A stretch of DNA of 64,000 nucleotides from UBA2988 sp965237965 (lineage in GTDB: Bacteria > Gemmatimonadota > Gemmatimonadetes > Longimicrobiales > Gaopeijiaceae). Both the position numbers and the translations under genes were made by a program. This document shows, piece after piece, positions 38,038-46,530 of the stretch. Within the stretch, counting starts at the first letter, position 1, and each line of letters begins with the position of its first letter. The notes beneath the pieces were generated by a model that was not told where the DNA came from, did no database searches, and was given only the letters and a program-made list of their open reading frames with translations. Location of the stretch: positions 1,116,001 to 1,180,000 of the forward strand of contig CBDEGT010000002.1 in the NCBI GenBank assembly GCA_965237965.1. Reading direction: 5' to 3'.

Positions 38038-38432
38038 CGGGAAAAGCCCTTGTGGAACGGGAACGCCTGGCTCTCGGCCACACGGCTCCACCGTCCCGGG
38101 TGGAGATAAGCCAGGAGCGGAGCCTGAGCGATCAGATCGGCGTCGTCCGTGCCGGGACGTCGAACCGCCTCGCTCGCTGCGTGGGCCGCGACGACCCTTC
38201 CGACGACCAGGCTGCCTCCGCCCAGATCGTCGACCGTCCGCTCCATCCGGCACTCGAGATGAAAGTACGCGTCGTCCAGGAGTGGACCGGCAACGACGCG
38301 GGCAGGAAAGACGTCAAGCGCAGCCACGGCAGGCTTGGTCTCGTCGTCGCAGCGGGGAGGCGTTCCCACGAGGACGAGCGGAGCCACCATGAAGACCCTT
38401 TCCCAAAGACTGGACGCGGGCTCCAGGGTCAC
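38034..38432 (-). CDS. Flavin reductase-like domain protein
   Basis: 132 residues from the GTG at 38432; the frame is open upstream (SATETTLASWLEHL), so the real start may be earlier, near the glcF stop. SSLWERVFMVAPLVLVGTPP, then FHLECRMERTVDDLGGGSLV and VGRVVAAHAA match the FMN-binding flavin reductase-like fold. It may supply reduced flavin or act as a flavoprotein oxidoreductase. Stop and start overlap with the M20 gene indicate coupling. Confidence 0.7.
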   Translation of the reverse strand: MTLEPASSLWERVFMVAPLVLVGTPPRCDDETKPAVAALDVFPARVVAGPLLDDAYFHLECRMERTVDDLGGGSLVVGRVVAAHAASEAVRRPGTDDADLIAQAPLLAYLHPGRWSRVAESQAFPFHKGFSR

Positions 38433-38539
38433 GAGGTGTTCGAGCCAGGATGCCAGGGTCGTCTCCGTAGCGCTCAGCGAGTGGGACCGCCAACGCGCGC
38501 CGCAAACCGAGAGCGAGCGACGGGCCGGTAACAGGAATC

Positions 38540-39880
38540 TTACGAGTAGAGCCCGGCCCGTCGGTAGCTCTCATCCAATAGCTCGACGGGATGCATCGCG
38601 TGGCAGGCGATGCCCGCCACGCGCAGACCCGCGCCGATCTGCATCACGCAGCCCGGGTTTCCGGTCACGACTACCTCTGCACCCGTCTCCGCCACCGCGG
38701 CCACCTTGTCGGCCCCGATTCGGCCGCCCAGCTCCCGATGGGTGATCCCGTAGATTCCCGCGCCGCCGCAACACTCGTCGGCGCCGGCCAGCGGAACCAT
38801 ACGTAGCCCGGGTATGGCGGCGAGCAGGGCAGCCGGCGCTTCGGCTATTCCCTGAGCGTGTAGCTGATGGCACGGGGCGTCGACGGTCACCGTCGCACGC
38901 AGGGGCGCTCCGGAGCGCGGACCTAGCTCGGCCAACACCTCCGCCAGATCCCGCACGGATGCCGCAAGCGCCGCCCCGCGCTCCGCGTACGCCGGGTCGT
39001 GTTCCAGCAGGTGGCCGTACTCCTTCATGATCGTACCGCATCCCGCCGCGTTCGCCACGATCATGCCGGCAGATTCGGCTTCGAACGCGTCGACGTTGAT
39101 ACGCGCGAGCCTGCGTGCGCCCTCGAGGTCCCCGCCGTGCGCGTGCAGCGCACCGCAGCATCCCTGCCCGGAAACCTCGCGCACCCGTATCCCGTTCGCG
39201 GACAGGACGCGTGCGGTCGCCTCATTGGCGTGCCCGAACAACCCGTGCTGCACGCATCCGCGTAGCAGCGCCACACGGGCACCATCCCGGCCGACGGCCC
39301 CGTCCGTGGCCCCACGATCCGAGGGGCGGGCGGGCCCGTCGACCTCGGGGCCACTCACGACGGGCTCGCGCTCTCTCAGCCCTCGCCAGGGCACGCTCGC
39401 CGCGAGCATACCCGCGGCCAGACGTAGCCCGGCGAGCAATCTCCACGATGGGAGCAGGCGTGCTGCCAGCGCGGGTACCCCCGTCACCCGGAGCACACGC
39501 GCGAGCGCCATGGCCAGCCGGGTAAGACCGTGGCGAGCGAACACCGCAAGAATGAGGCGATCGTGCAAACGGGTTCCGCCAGCGGCCGCCGCCTCCTCGC
39601 GCGCCAACTCGAGCAGTGCACCGTACTGGACGCCGGACGGACACACGGTCTCACAGGCGCGGCATCCCAAGCAGCGGTCGATGTGGAGCTGGAAGGCGGG
39701 CGAGTCGGCCCCGAGCCGACCCTCGGAGACCGCACGCATGAGGTGCAGCCGCCCGCGCGGAGAGTCGTTCTCGTCGCCCAGCCGCGTGTAGGTCGGGCAG
39801 ACGGGAAGGCAGAATCCGCAGTGGATGCACGTGAGCAGCTTGTCCTGCTCACGCGCGAGCGTCGTCGCCAGGGATCTCAA
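38540..39880 (-). CDS. glcF: Glycolate oxidase iron-sulfur subunit
   Basis: 446 residues from TTG 39880, which overlaps the glcE stop (TTGA); the frame is open to 39997 but that overlaps glcE. Two 4Fe-4S motifs: CIHCGFCLPVCP and CLGCRACETVCP. Two CCG domains: GQGCCGALHAHGG and ADECCGGAGIYG. With GlcD and GlcE it oxidises glycolate to glyoxylate and passes electrons to quinone. Standard glcDEF order. An unusual start codon, but the coupling supports it. Confidence 0.92.
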   Translation of the reverse strand: MRSLATTLAREQDKLLTCIHCGFCLPVCPTYTRLGDENDSPRGRLHLMRAVSEGRLGADSPAFQLHIDRCLGCRACETVCPSGVQYGALLELAREEAAAAGGTRLHDRLILAVFARHGLTRLAMALARVLRVTGVPALAARLLPSWRLLAGLRLAAGMLAASVPWRGLREREPVVSGPEVDGPARPSDRGATDGAVGRDGARVALLRGCVQHGLFGHANEATARVLSANGIRVREVSGQGCCGALHAHGGDLEGARRLARINVDAFEAESAGMIVANAAGCGTIMKEYGHLLEHDPAYAERGAALAASVRDLAEVLAELGPRSGAPLRATVTVDAPCHQLHAQGIAEAPAALLAAIPGLRMVPLAGADECCGGAGIYGITHRELGGRIGADKVAAVAETGAEVVVTGNPGCVMQIGAGLRVAGIACHAMHPVELLDESYRRAGLYS

Positions 39881-41232
39881 GGCCCGCCCCGGCCTGACGG
39901 ATCGAGCACGAAGCGGCCCCTTGAAAGGATTCCCGCCGGGTCGAACGCCCGCTTGAGCCCCTCCATCAGCTCGACGGCCGAACCCGCCGGGTCCCACGCC
40001 CCCACTCGCTTCAGGACACCCGCGGGCCCTCGCGTCACCGTGAGGCTACCGCCGGCGCGAGCGAGCGAGCGGCGCACACCGGCGAGCCCGTCGGCGCAAC
40101 GCTCGTCCCGCCCCGGGTCCGACGCGAGGAACGGACACGCCAGTCGCAGGACGCCGGCATCCGCGTGCGCAGAGATCCGCGCGGCGGACCGATCGGGCGC
40201 ATCCTCACCGTCACTCATCCGGATCACAGCGCGCGCCAACTCGACCGTCTCGGCGAGTCGCGCAGGCGCGAGCGAAAGGCAGGTCGCGAGATCGGCGTCT
40301 TCCTCGAGCATCCTGATCTCACGCCAGAGAGTCGCCGCATCCTTCGCGCGCAGCACTTCCACCGCTCCCGCGCGCGCCGTCGAGAGGGCCGCGCGAACGA
40401 TCCCCTCCTCTGCCCGCACCTGATCATCCAGCCCCGTCAGGCGTACGGCCAGCACCGCCTCGCGCTCCCCGTGTCCTTCCCGAGGACGCTCGAATACCTC
40501 TACCGCGGCGGGTGTCACCACCTGGGACGATACCGCCACGGCGCTGGGGACCAGTTCCTCCAGTCTTCGTCCCCGCACCACGAGGGTTCGGTCCAAGGCC
40601 GGGCGGGGGTAGAGACGCAACGTCACCTCGGTGATGAACGCGAGCGTGCCGCGGCTGCCGATCATCAGGCGCACGAGGTCGAAGCCAGCGACGTTCTTCA
40701 CGACCCGACCACCGGCCCGGAAGGCTCGTCCGTCCCCGGTCACACCGCGCAATCCGAGGGTCAAGTCACGCGGTCCGCCCCAGGCCGCATACAGCGGTCC
40801 CCACGCGCCGGTGGACGCGACCGCACCCAGGGTACGGCACTGGCCCGCCGGCTCGAGCGGAAGCCACTGGTTGTGCGGAGCCAGACGGGCGTCCAACGAC
40901 GACAATCGCATTCCGCTCCCGACCGTGATCGTGAGGTCGCCGGGCTCGTGCTCGATTACCGCATCCATGCGCTCCGCGCTGAGAACGAAGTCGAGACTCC
41001 CGGCGGGGTTGCCCGACGCCAACCAGGTCCCCGATCCCGCTGGCTCCACCGTCCAACCCTCCTCGCTGGCGCGCGCGAGCACGAGGGCCGCCTCATCGGT
41101 GGAGCGGGGGAAAGCCACCGCACGGGGGGGCACACCCCATACGCTCCATGCGTGCGCGGCTTCGCCCTCCAACACGCAGTCCGGAGGGAGCAGCTCAAGC
41201 AGCCCAGCTACCGGATCCGAGGGGGCCGTCAC
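39877..41232 (-). CDS. glcE: Glycolate oxidase FAD-binding subunit
   Basis: 451 residues from GTG 41232, two bases after the glcD stop. FAD-binding PCMH fold: WTVEPAGSGTWLASGNPAGS, LTITVGSGMRLSSLDARLAP, and GAVASTGAWGPLYAAWGGPR with the GRVVKNVAGFDLVRLMIGSR block that is typical of GlcE. Smaller than GlcD, as usual. It forms the glycolate oxidase complex with GlcD and GlcF. Confidence 0.92.
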   Translation of the reverse strand: MTAPSDPVAGLLELLPPDCVLEGEAAHAWSVWGVPPRAVAFPRSTDEAALVLARASEEGWTVEPAGSGTWLASGNPAGSLDFVLSAERMDAVIEHEPGDLTITVGSGMRLSSLDARLAPHNQWLPLEPAGQCRTLGAVASTGAWGPLYAAWGGPRDLTLGLRGVTGDGRAFRAGGRVVKNVAGFDLVRLMIGSRGTLAFITEVTLRLYPRPALDRTLVVRGRRLEELVPSAVAVSSQVVTPAAVEVFERPREGHGEREAVLAVRLTGLDDQVRAEEGIVRAALSTARAGAVEVLRAKDAATLWREIRMLEEDADLATCLSLAPARLAETVELARAVIRMSDGEDAPDRSAARISAHADAGVLRLACPFLASDPGRDERCADGLAGVRRSLARAGGSLTVTRGPAGVLKRVGAWDPAGSAVELMEGLKRAFDPAGILSRGRFVLDPSGRGGP

Positions 41233-41234
41233 GG

Positions 41235-42659
41235 TCAGCTCTGCCTCTCCCGCGTGAGCGGGAGCACCTTCTCGGGGTTGCAGAGACCGAGCGGGTCGAA
41301 CACGGCCTTCACCGCTGTCATCAGGTCGAGCTCTACCGGAGAGAACACCAGCTCCATGTACTCGCGTTTGTCGATCCCGACTCCGTGCTCGCCGGTGATC
41401 GTGCCTCCCGCCGCGACGCAAGCACGCATGATCTCGAGCGACGCGCGTTCCACGCGCGCGACCTGGTCGGGGTCGCGTCGGTCGAACAAAATATTGGGGT
41501 GCAGGTTGCCGTCGCCCGCGTGGAATACGTTCGCGAGCTTGAGACCATGCGCACGCCCGATCTCGGTGATCTCTCGGAGCACGGCCGGCAGCCGGGTGCG
41601 GGGCACGGTTGCGTCCTGCACGAGGAGGTCCGGCGCGATCCGGCCCATCGCACCGAATGCCTTCTTCCGACCCTTCCAGAGCGCCGCCCGCTCGGCCTCG
41701 TCAGCCGCGCGGCGGATCTCGCGCGCCCCCGCGCGTCGGCAGCACGCCTCTGCTCCCTCGACCTCGGCGTCCAGCCCCGCGTCGGTCCCGTCCACCTCGA
41801 TCACCAGAGCGGCGCCGGCGTCGGTCGGATATCCGGCGGCGAAGACGCTGGCCTCCACCGCGCGGATGGTTTCCGCGTCGATGATCTCCAGGGCGCAGGG
41901 CAGCAGCCCCGAGGCGATGATGTCCGTGACCGCGGTGCCGGCCGATTCCAGATCCTCGAATATTGCGAGCAGCGTGCGCACCCCTTCAGCCAACGGCAGC
42001 AGCCGCACCTCGATCTCGGTCACCAGGCCGAAGCATCCCTCCGAACCGACCACCAGTCCCACGAGATCATAGCCGTTGGGGTCGCTGCCCCAGCCACCCA
42101 AGTCGAGCACTCGCCCGTCGGGGAGCACCAGCGTGAGCCCCGTGACCCAGCGCGAGGTGACACCGTACTTCAGGCAGTGGGGCCCCCCCGAGTTCTCGGC
42201 GACGTTGCCGCCTAGCGTGCACGCGCTTTGAGACGATGGATCGGGCGCGTAGTGCAATCCGTGTGGTCTCGCGGCCGCGGTCAGCTCGGAATTCACCACC
42301 CCAGCCTGCACGCGTGCCACCCGGCCGGCCGGGTCGAGCGAGAGGATCTTGTTCATGCGCGCGGTCCCGATCAGAACCGCTTCGCGCGTGGCGAGAGCGC
42401 CTCCAGACAGCCCTGTGCCGGCGCCTCTCGGAACGAAAGGAATCGCGTGTCGGTGAAGGATTCCGACGACGTCGGCGGCCTGGGCGGTGTCGATCGGAAG
42501 AACGACCGCCCGGGGAGGAAAGCGATATGCGACCAACCCGTCGGACTCGTACGCCAGCAGCCGCGACGGCTCCGCGATCAGCCCGTCCTCGCCTACCAGC
42601 TCGAGGAGCTCGGCGGCCGGCCGTTTGGCTAGGGGTTGGGGCACGTCGGACCATACCAT
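41235..42659 (-). CDS. glcD: Glycolate oxidase FAD-linked subunit
   Basis: 474 residues from ATG 42659 (MVWSDVPQPLAKRPAAELLE). FAD_binding_4 domain with FVPRGAGTGLSGGALATREA and CTLGGNVAENSGGPHCLKYG. The C-terminal FAD-oxidase domain has NVFHAGDGNLHPNILFD and ITGEHGVGIDKREYM, the substrate/metal-binding His motifs of GlcD and D-lactate dehydrogenases. The glcDEF set points to glycolate. First gene of the operon that runs down to menC. Confidence 0.93.
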   Translation of the reverse strand: MVWSDVPQPLAKRPAAELLELVGEDGLIAEPSRLLAYESDGLVAYRFPPRAVVLPIDTAQAADVVGILHRHAIPFVPRGAGTGLSGGALATREAVLIGTARMNKILSLDPAGRVARVQAGVVNSELTAAARPHGLHYAPDPSSQSACTLGGNVAENSGGPHCLKYGVTSRWVTGLTLVLPDGRVLDLGGWGSDPNGYDLVGLVVGSEGCFGLVTEIEVRLLPLAEGVRTLLAIFEDLESAGTAVTDIIASGLLPCALEIIDAETIRAVEASVFAAGYPTDAGAALVIEVDGTDAGLDAEVEGAEACCRRAGAREIRRAADEAERAALWKGRKKAFGAMGRIAPDLLVQDATVPRTRLPAVLREITEIGRAHGLKLANVFHAGDGNLHPNILFDRRDPDQVARVERASLEIMRACVAAGGTITGEHGVGIDKREYMELVFSPVELDLMTAVKAVFDPLGLCNPEKVLPLTRERQS

Positions 42660-42714
42660 GGCGTGCGGAGCGGCAGCAACCGCACCAGCAATCGTACGAT
42701 ACGTGACCGCGGAG

Positions 42715-42939
42715 TCAGCGCCCCTGCGAGCGTATGTGCTCGACCAGAGCGGCAAGGCTGGCACACGCCACCCCTTCGAGCATGCTCGGAAGCGCAGCGC
42801 CGCAGACGTCAGGGCCCGGGTCGACCACGGCGACGCGCGTATGGTCCACTACATACGAGCGGGTCCCTCCGAGCGTGAAGGGACCCGCGTTGCCCGTGTC
42901 CACCCAGCGCAGGCCGGAGGGCAGGCTCTCCGCATCCAC
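42715..42939 (-). pseudogene. MBL-fold hydrolase, N-terminal fragment
   Basis: 74 residues. It starts LRWVDTGNAGPFTLGGTRSY then VAVVDPGPDV, the first strands of a metallo-beta-lactamase-fold hydrolase, but runs out before the HxHxDH zinc motif. After about residue 45 the sequence is a short helical tail (ASLAALVEHIRSQGR). Too short to be active; either truncated or an unusual mini-protein. 55 bases before glcD. Confidence 0.55.
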
Positions 42940-42948
42940 GGTGGGACG

Positions 42949-43419
42949 CTACCGGCGCTCCGCGACCAGTTGCTCCGCGAGCTTGTCGGCAACCGCCTGC
43001 ACCGCGGCCTCGTCTTTCGCCTTGAAGGCCTTTGCGTCCTCGCTCTCTACGGCGATCTCACCGAAGACATCGTCACCGGCACGGATCAACACCACCAGCT
43101 CGGACTGCACGTCCGGATCGTACATCACATAGTTCTCGAACTTCCGCACGTCAGGGATATTCAGGTTCTTCTTCTCCGCGATCGCCGTGCCGCACACCCC
43201 CGTGCCCACGGGGATCTTTGCGTCCTCTGTTTGCGAGCCGACATAGTTGTGCAACCAAAGCTCGTCGGACTCCGCAGAGAGCAGGTAGACCCCGACCCAG
43301 CTGAACCGCTTGTCCGACGCCGCGATCTCGCGCACTGTCTTCCGCAGCAACGCGTCCGAGAGATGACCGTCGTCCCGCATCACCTGGAGGTCCTGCACCA
43401 CTTCCTTCGAGTCGATCAT
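42949..43419 (-). CDS. GAF-domain protein (YebR-like fold)
   Basis: 156 residues from ATG 43419, preceded by AGGATGGTCGGG; an upstream in-frame ATG at 43449 is possible. A single GAF domain: FSWVGVYLLSAESDELWLHN, then IPVGTGVCGTAIAEKKNLNI and PDVRKFENYVMYDPDVQSEL. It has the layout of free-methionine-R-sulfoxide reductases, but only one of the three usual Cys (GVC) is present, so that activity is doubtful. Perhaps a small-ligand sensor. Confidence 0.8.
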   Translation of the reverse strand: MIDSKEVVQDLQVMRDDGHLSDALLRKTVREIAASDKRFSWVGVYLLSAESDELWLHNYVGSQTEDAKIPVGTGVCGTAIAEKKNLNIPDVRKFENYVMYDPDVQSELVVLIRAGDDVFGEIAVESEDAKAFKAKDEAAVQAVADKLAEQLVAERR

Positions 43420-43595
43420 CCCGACCATCCTAATCTGGAGCTGCGGCACCCGGACGGATCATCCGGCGGCTCGAAGCGAGCGAGCTACGAAGACCCCCGG
43501 ACGCGATCGGCCGGGGCGGGGTCCGGCCCCGGAAACTCTGGGGCGCTGAACACTAGACGGGGCCTGCCAGGCGGTCAAACGCGAGCGCCGCGACC

Positions 43596-44657
43596 TCAAC
43601 GTGGCGTGAGATCCAATCCTGGCTCGAGGCGCCGCACGAACGCCTCGATCAGCCGGACCCCGTGGGCGACGTCCGCGAGGCTCACGAGCTCGTTGGGCGA
43701 ATGCATGTAGCGATTTGGGATCGAGATCAACCCAGTGGGCACGCCAGCCCGGCTGAGGAAGATCGCGTCGGCATCCGTCCGAGTGGCCTTGGGCTGCGCC
43801 TGGATGGTATGCGGGATCGCCTCCGCTTCCGCGGCTTCGACCAGCCGCTCGAACACGACTGGGTGCGCGGCCGAGCCACGGCTCAATACGGGTCCACCTC
43901 CGATCTCGTGCTCGCCCAACTCCTTCTTCTCTATGTCGGGCACGTCGGTGCTGAAAGTCACGTCCACGACCAGGGCGACCTGCGGGTCGATCGCATACGC
44001 GCTGGTGCGGGCCCCGCCGCCCGTGTGGCCGATCTCTTCCTGTGCGGTCGCGACCGCCACTACCGCAGCCGACGGGGGGTCGGACGCCAGCGCGCGTAGC
44101 GCCTCGAGCACGACATACGCTCCGATGCGATCGTCGATCGCGCGACTGGCGATCCGATCCCCGGCGAGCTGGATCATCCCGGTCGCCAGCACCATCGGGT
44201 CACCGACCCGAATACCCAGCGCCAGCGCTTCGGAACGCGACGTCGCGCCCACGTCGACCCACAGCTCCTTCATCTTGCTCGCCTTCGAGCTCTCCTCTTG
44301 CTGGATCAAGTGGATCGGCTTCTTTCCTACGACACCGGGGACGTCGTGCTCCCGGGCGAGGATCGTCACCCGCTGCCCCACCACGACCTGCGGGTCCCAT
44401 CCCCCGATCTCGTCGACGAACAGGAAGCCCTTGTCGTCGATGTGGGTGATTTGCAGGCCGATCTCGTCGATGTGACCCGCGAGCATTACGCGCGGCGTCC
44501 CCGCCGGGTTGACCTCGGCCACCGAGTTACCGCTCACGTCCACGCTCACCCGATCCGCGAAACCCTCGGCCTCCTCGCGCCAGACGCGCGCCGGTCGGAC
44601 CTCGAAGCCGGAGGGACCGGCAGCATCCAGCAGACGCTCGAGGAAATCGTTCTTCAT
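43596..44657 (-). CDS. M42-family aminopeptidase (FrvX/glutamyl aminopeptidase-like)
   Basis: 353 residues from ATG 44657 (MKNDFLERLLDAAGPSGFEV); an upstream ATG at 44675 is also open. The co-catalytic dimetal site is complete: MLAGHIDEIG (His), RAIDDRIGAYV (Asp), ATAQEEIGHTGG (Glu pair), VDVTFSTDVP (Asp) and RYMHSPNELV (His). These enzymes form dodecameric cytoplasmic tetrahedra that trim peptides. Single gene, downstream of fxsA on the same strand. Confidence 0.92.
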   Translation of the reverse strand: MKNDFLERLLDAAGPSGFEVRPARVWREEAEGFADRVSVDVSGNSVAEVNPAGTPRVMLAGHIDEIGLQITHIDDKGFLFVDEIGGWDPQVVVGQRVTILAREHDVPGVVGKKPIHLIQQEESSKASKMKELWVDVGATSRSEALALGIRVGDPMVLATGMIQLAGDRIASRAIDDRIGAYVVLEALRALASDPPSAAVVAVATAQEEIGHTGGGARTSAYAIDPQVALVVDVTFSTDVPDIEKKELGEHEIGGGPVLSRGSAAHPVVFERLVEAAEAEAIPHTIQAQPKATRTDADAIFLSRAGVPTGLISIPNRYMHSPNELVSLADVAHGVRLIEAFVRRLEPGLDLTPR

Positions 44658-44694
44658 GGGTCGCTCCGTCTCCACGCGTCGGGTTCGTCTCGGC

Positions 44695-45186
44695 TCAGCG
44701 CCGCTCTTCTGGGGGCGGCACCTGGATCTCGTGGCGCGGGTCCAGCCCGGGTGGACGGTGCCCAGAGGGAGGAGGGCGTCCGCCGCCCTGCCACTGGAGC
44801 GCCGACACCTGGAGCGCCCCTTTTCGGAGCTGACGTTCGAACCACGCTCGCGCCAGCGCCTGCAGCCCTCTACGGCTCACCGGGACCAGCAGCGCGAGCC
44901 CGGCGAGGTCGGTGATGAGTCCTGGAGTCAGGAGCAGCGCACCACCCACCAGCACCGCCAAGCCATCGAGCATTTCGCGACCGGGGACCCGGCCGGCGGC
45001 CAGCTCTCTCCGCATCCCGCGCAGCGTACGCATTCCTTCCGCGCGCGCCAGGACAGCGCCGGCGAAGCCCGTCCCGAGCACGAGCCCGGCGGTCGCCAGC
45101 ACGCCGAACTCCCTACCGAGCTGGATTAGGATCATCAACTCGGCGACCGGAACGACGATGAACAGGAGCAGCAGAAGGGCGAACAT
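44695..45186 (-). CDS. fxsA: FxsA family membrane protein
   Basis: 163 residues with four predicted membrane helices in the first 110 (MFALLLLLFIVVPVAELMIL; FGVLATAGLVLGTGFAGAVL; LAVLVGGALLLTPGLITDLA; LALLVPVSRRG). The GxLLxTPGxxTDxxG block is the FxsA signature. FxsA overexpression lessens phage T7 exclusion by F plasmids in E. coli; the native role is unknown. Pro-rich cytoplasmic tail (GGGRPPPSGHRPPG). Divergent from ispH. Confidence 0.9.
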   Translation of the reverse strand: MFALLLLLFIVVPVAELMILIQLGREFGVLATAGLVLGTGFAGAVLARAEGMRTLRGMRRELAAGRVPGREMLDGLAVLVGGALLLTPGLITDLAGLALLVPVSRRGLQALARAWFERQLRKGALQVSALQWQGGGRPPPSGHRPPGLDPRHEIQVPPPEERR

Positions 45187-45271
45187 GCGCGCGTGCTACC
45201 CGCTCCCCTCCGACCCGGTCCGGAACACCCGCACTTTCCTCGTGCCGGCCAGGCTGTTCTCTTCCGTGACG
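45187..45271. promoter_or_regulatory. Divergent fxsA-ispH promoter region
   Basis: 85 bases between two start codons pointing apart; both promoters must lie here or inside the 5' ends. No clear -35/-10 boxes are seen in this GC-rich stretch. Confidence 0.4.
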
Positions 45272-46501
45272 ATGGAGCACACCTACTTTCGTAAGGGCTT
45301 CGGCCTCAAGGCAGAGGTCAAGGGCGTGATCGACGCGGAGTACCATTCCGCTGTCGTCGAACGTATTCGTGCGCGCGGCTACCAGGACACGTTCGGCGAC
45401 GTCACCGTCCGCCTCGCGCAGGAGTTCGGTTTTTGCTACGGCGTCGACCGCGCGGTCGACTATGCCTACGAGACCGTCCATAAATTCCCGGACCGCCGCA
45501 TCTACCTCGTGGGTGAGATCATCCACAATCCCCACGTCAACCGAAAGATGACCGAGATGGGCATCCGGTTCATCTATCCGGATCAGTCTGGGGTCTTCGA
45601 CTTCTCGAACGTGACAGCTGACGACGTAGTCATCTTGCCCGCCTTCGGCGTCACTCTCCAGGACTTCAACCGTCTGCGCGAGGTCGGCTGCATTCTCGTC
45701 GACACGACGTGCGGTTCGGTACTACACGTTTGGAAGCGGGTCGAGGGATACGCACGCGAAGGGTTCACGGCTCTCATCCACGGCAAGTACTACCACGAGG
45801 AATCCCGCGCCACGGCCTCGCAGGTAAGCAATCATACCGGGGGTAAGTACATCATCGTCCGCGACATGGATGAGGCCATGCTGGTCTGCGACTACATTGC
45901 CGGCCGCGAGGGCCACCTCGAGCCGGTAGAGCTCGCCGAACATTTCCGTGAGAAGGCCTCGACCAGCTTCGATCCCGAACGGGATCTCCAACGTATCGGT
46001 GTGGCCAACCAAACGACCATGCTGGCGAACGAGTCGCTGGCGATCGGCACGCGGGTACGCTCGGCGATGGTCGAACGCTGGGGCGAGGATCAGATAGCGA
46101 ACCGTTATCGCTCGTTCGGAACCATCTGCTCTGCAACCCAGGAGCGGCAGGACGCGGTGGTGGAAATGATGGCCGATCCACCCGACATCATGATCGTGAT
46201 CGGCGGCTACAATTCATCGAACACCAATCATCTCGCTCACATGTGTCGGCAGCATTCCACCACGTATCACGTGGAGGACGCGGCCTGCATCGACGTTGGC
46301 TCGGGGACGATCCGGCACAAGCCGGAGCTAGCCGCCACCGCATCGGAGCTGGTGGAGGAAGACTGGCTCCCGGCCGGTCCCTTCACGCTCGGCATCACCG
46401 CCGGCGCCTCGACGCCCAACAACAAGATCGGCGAAGCGGTCCTCCGGCTCCTCAGGATTCGTGGGGTGGACGCAGAAGAGCCCGAACCCGCCGAGGTCTG
46501 A
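45272..46501 (+). CDS. ispH: 4-Hydroxy-3-methylbut-2-enyl diphosphate reductase
   Basis: 409 residues from ATG 45272 (MEHTYFRKGFGLKAEVKGVI). Last step of the MEP isoprenoid pathway, making IPP and DMAPP. The three Fe-S cysteines are in FGFCYGVDRAV, VDTTCGSV and TICSATQERQ; substrate residues include HNPHVN, the GKYYHEE block and GGYNSSNTNHL. The long form with about 40 extra N-terminal residues resembles the plant/cyanobacterial type of IspH. The frame is open upstream, but those codons read as noncoding. Confidence 0.95.
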   Translation: MEHTYFRKGFGLKAEVKGVIDAEYHSAVVERIRARGYQDTFGDVTVRLAQEFGFCYGVDRAVDYAYETVHKFPDRRIYLVGEIIHNPHVNRKMTEMGIRFIYPDQSGVFDFSNVTADDVVILPAFGVTLQDFNRLREVGCILVDTTCGSVLHVWKRVEGYAREGFTALIHGKYYHEESRATASQVSNHTGGKYIIVRDMDEAMLVCDYIAGREGHLEPVELAEHFREKASTSFDPERDLQRIGVANQTTMLANESLAIGTRVRSAMVERWGEDQIANRYRSFGTICSATQERQDAVVEMMADPPDIMIVIGGYNSSNTNHLAHMCRQHSTTYHVEDAACIDVGSGTIRHKPELAATASELVEEDWLPAGPFTLGITAGASTPNNKIGEAVLRLLRIRGVDAEEPEPAEV

Positions 46502-46530
46502 CCCGAGGGGCTAGCAGGTTCAGCGACCTG

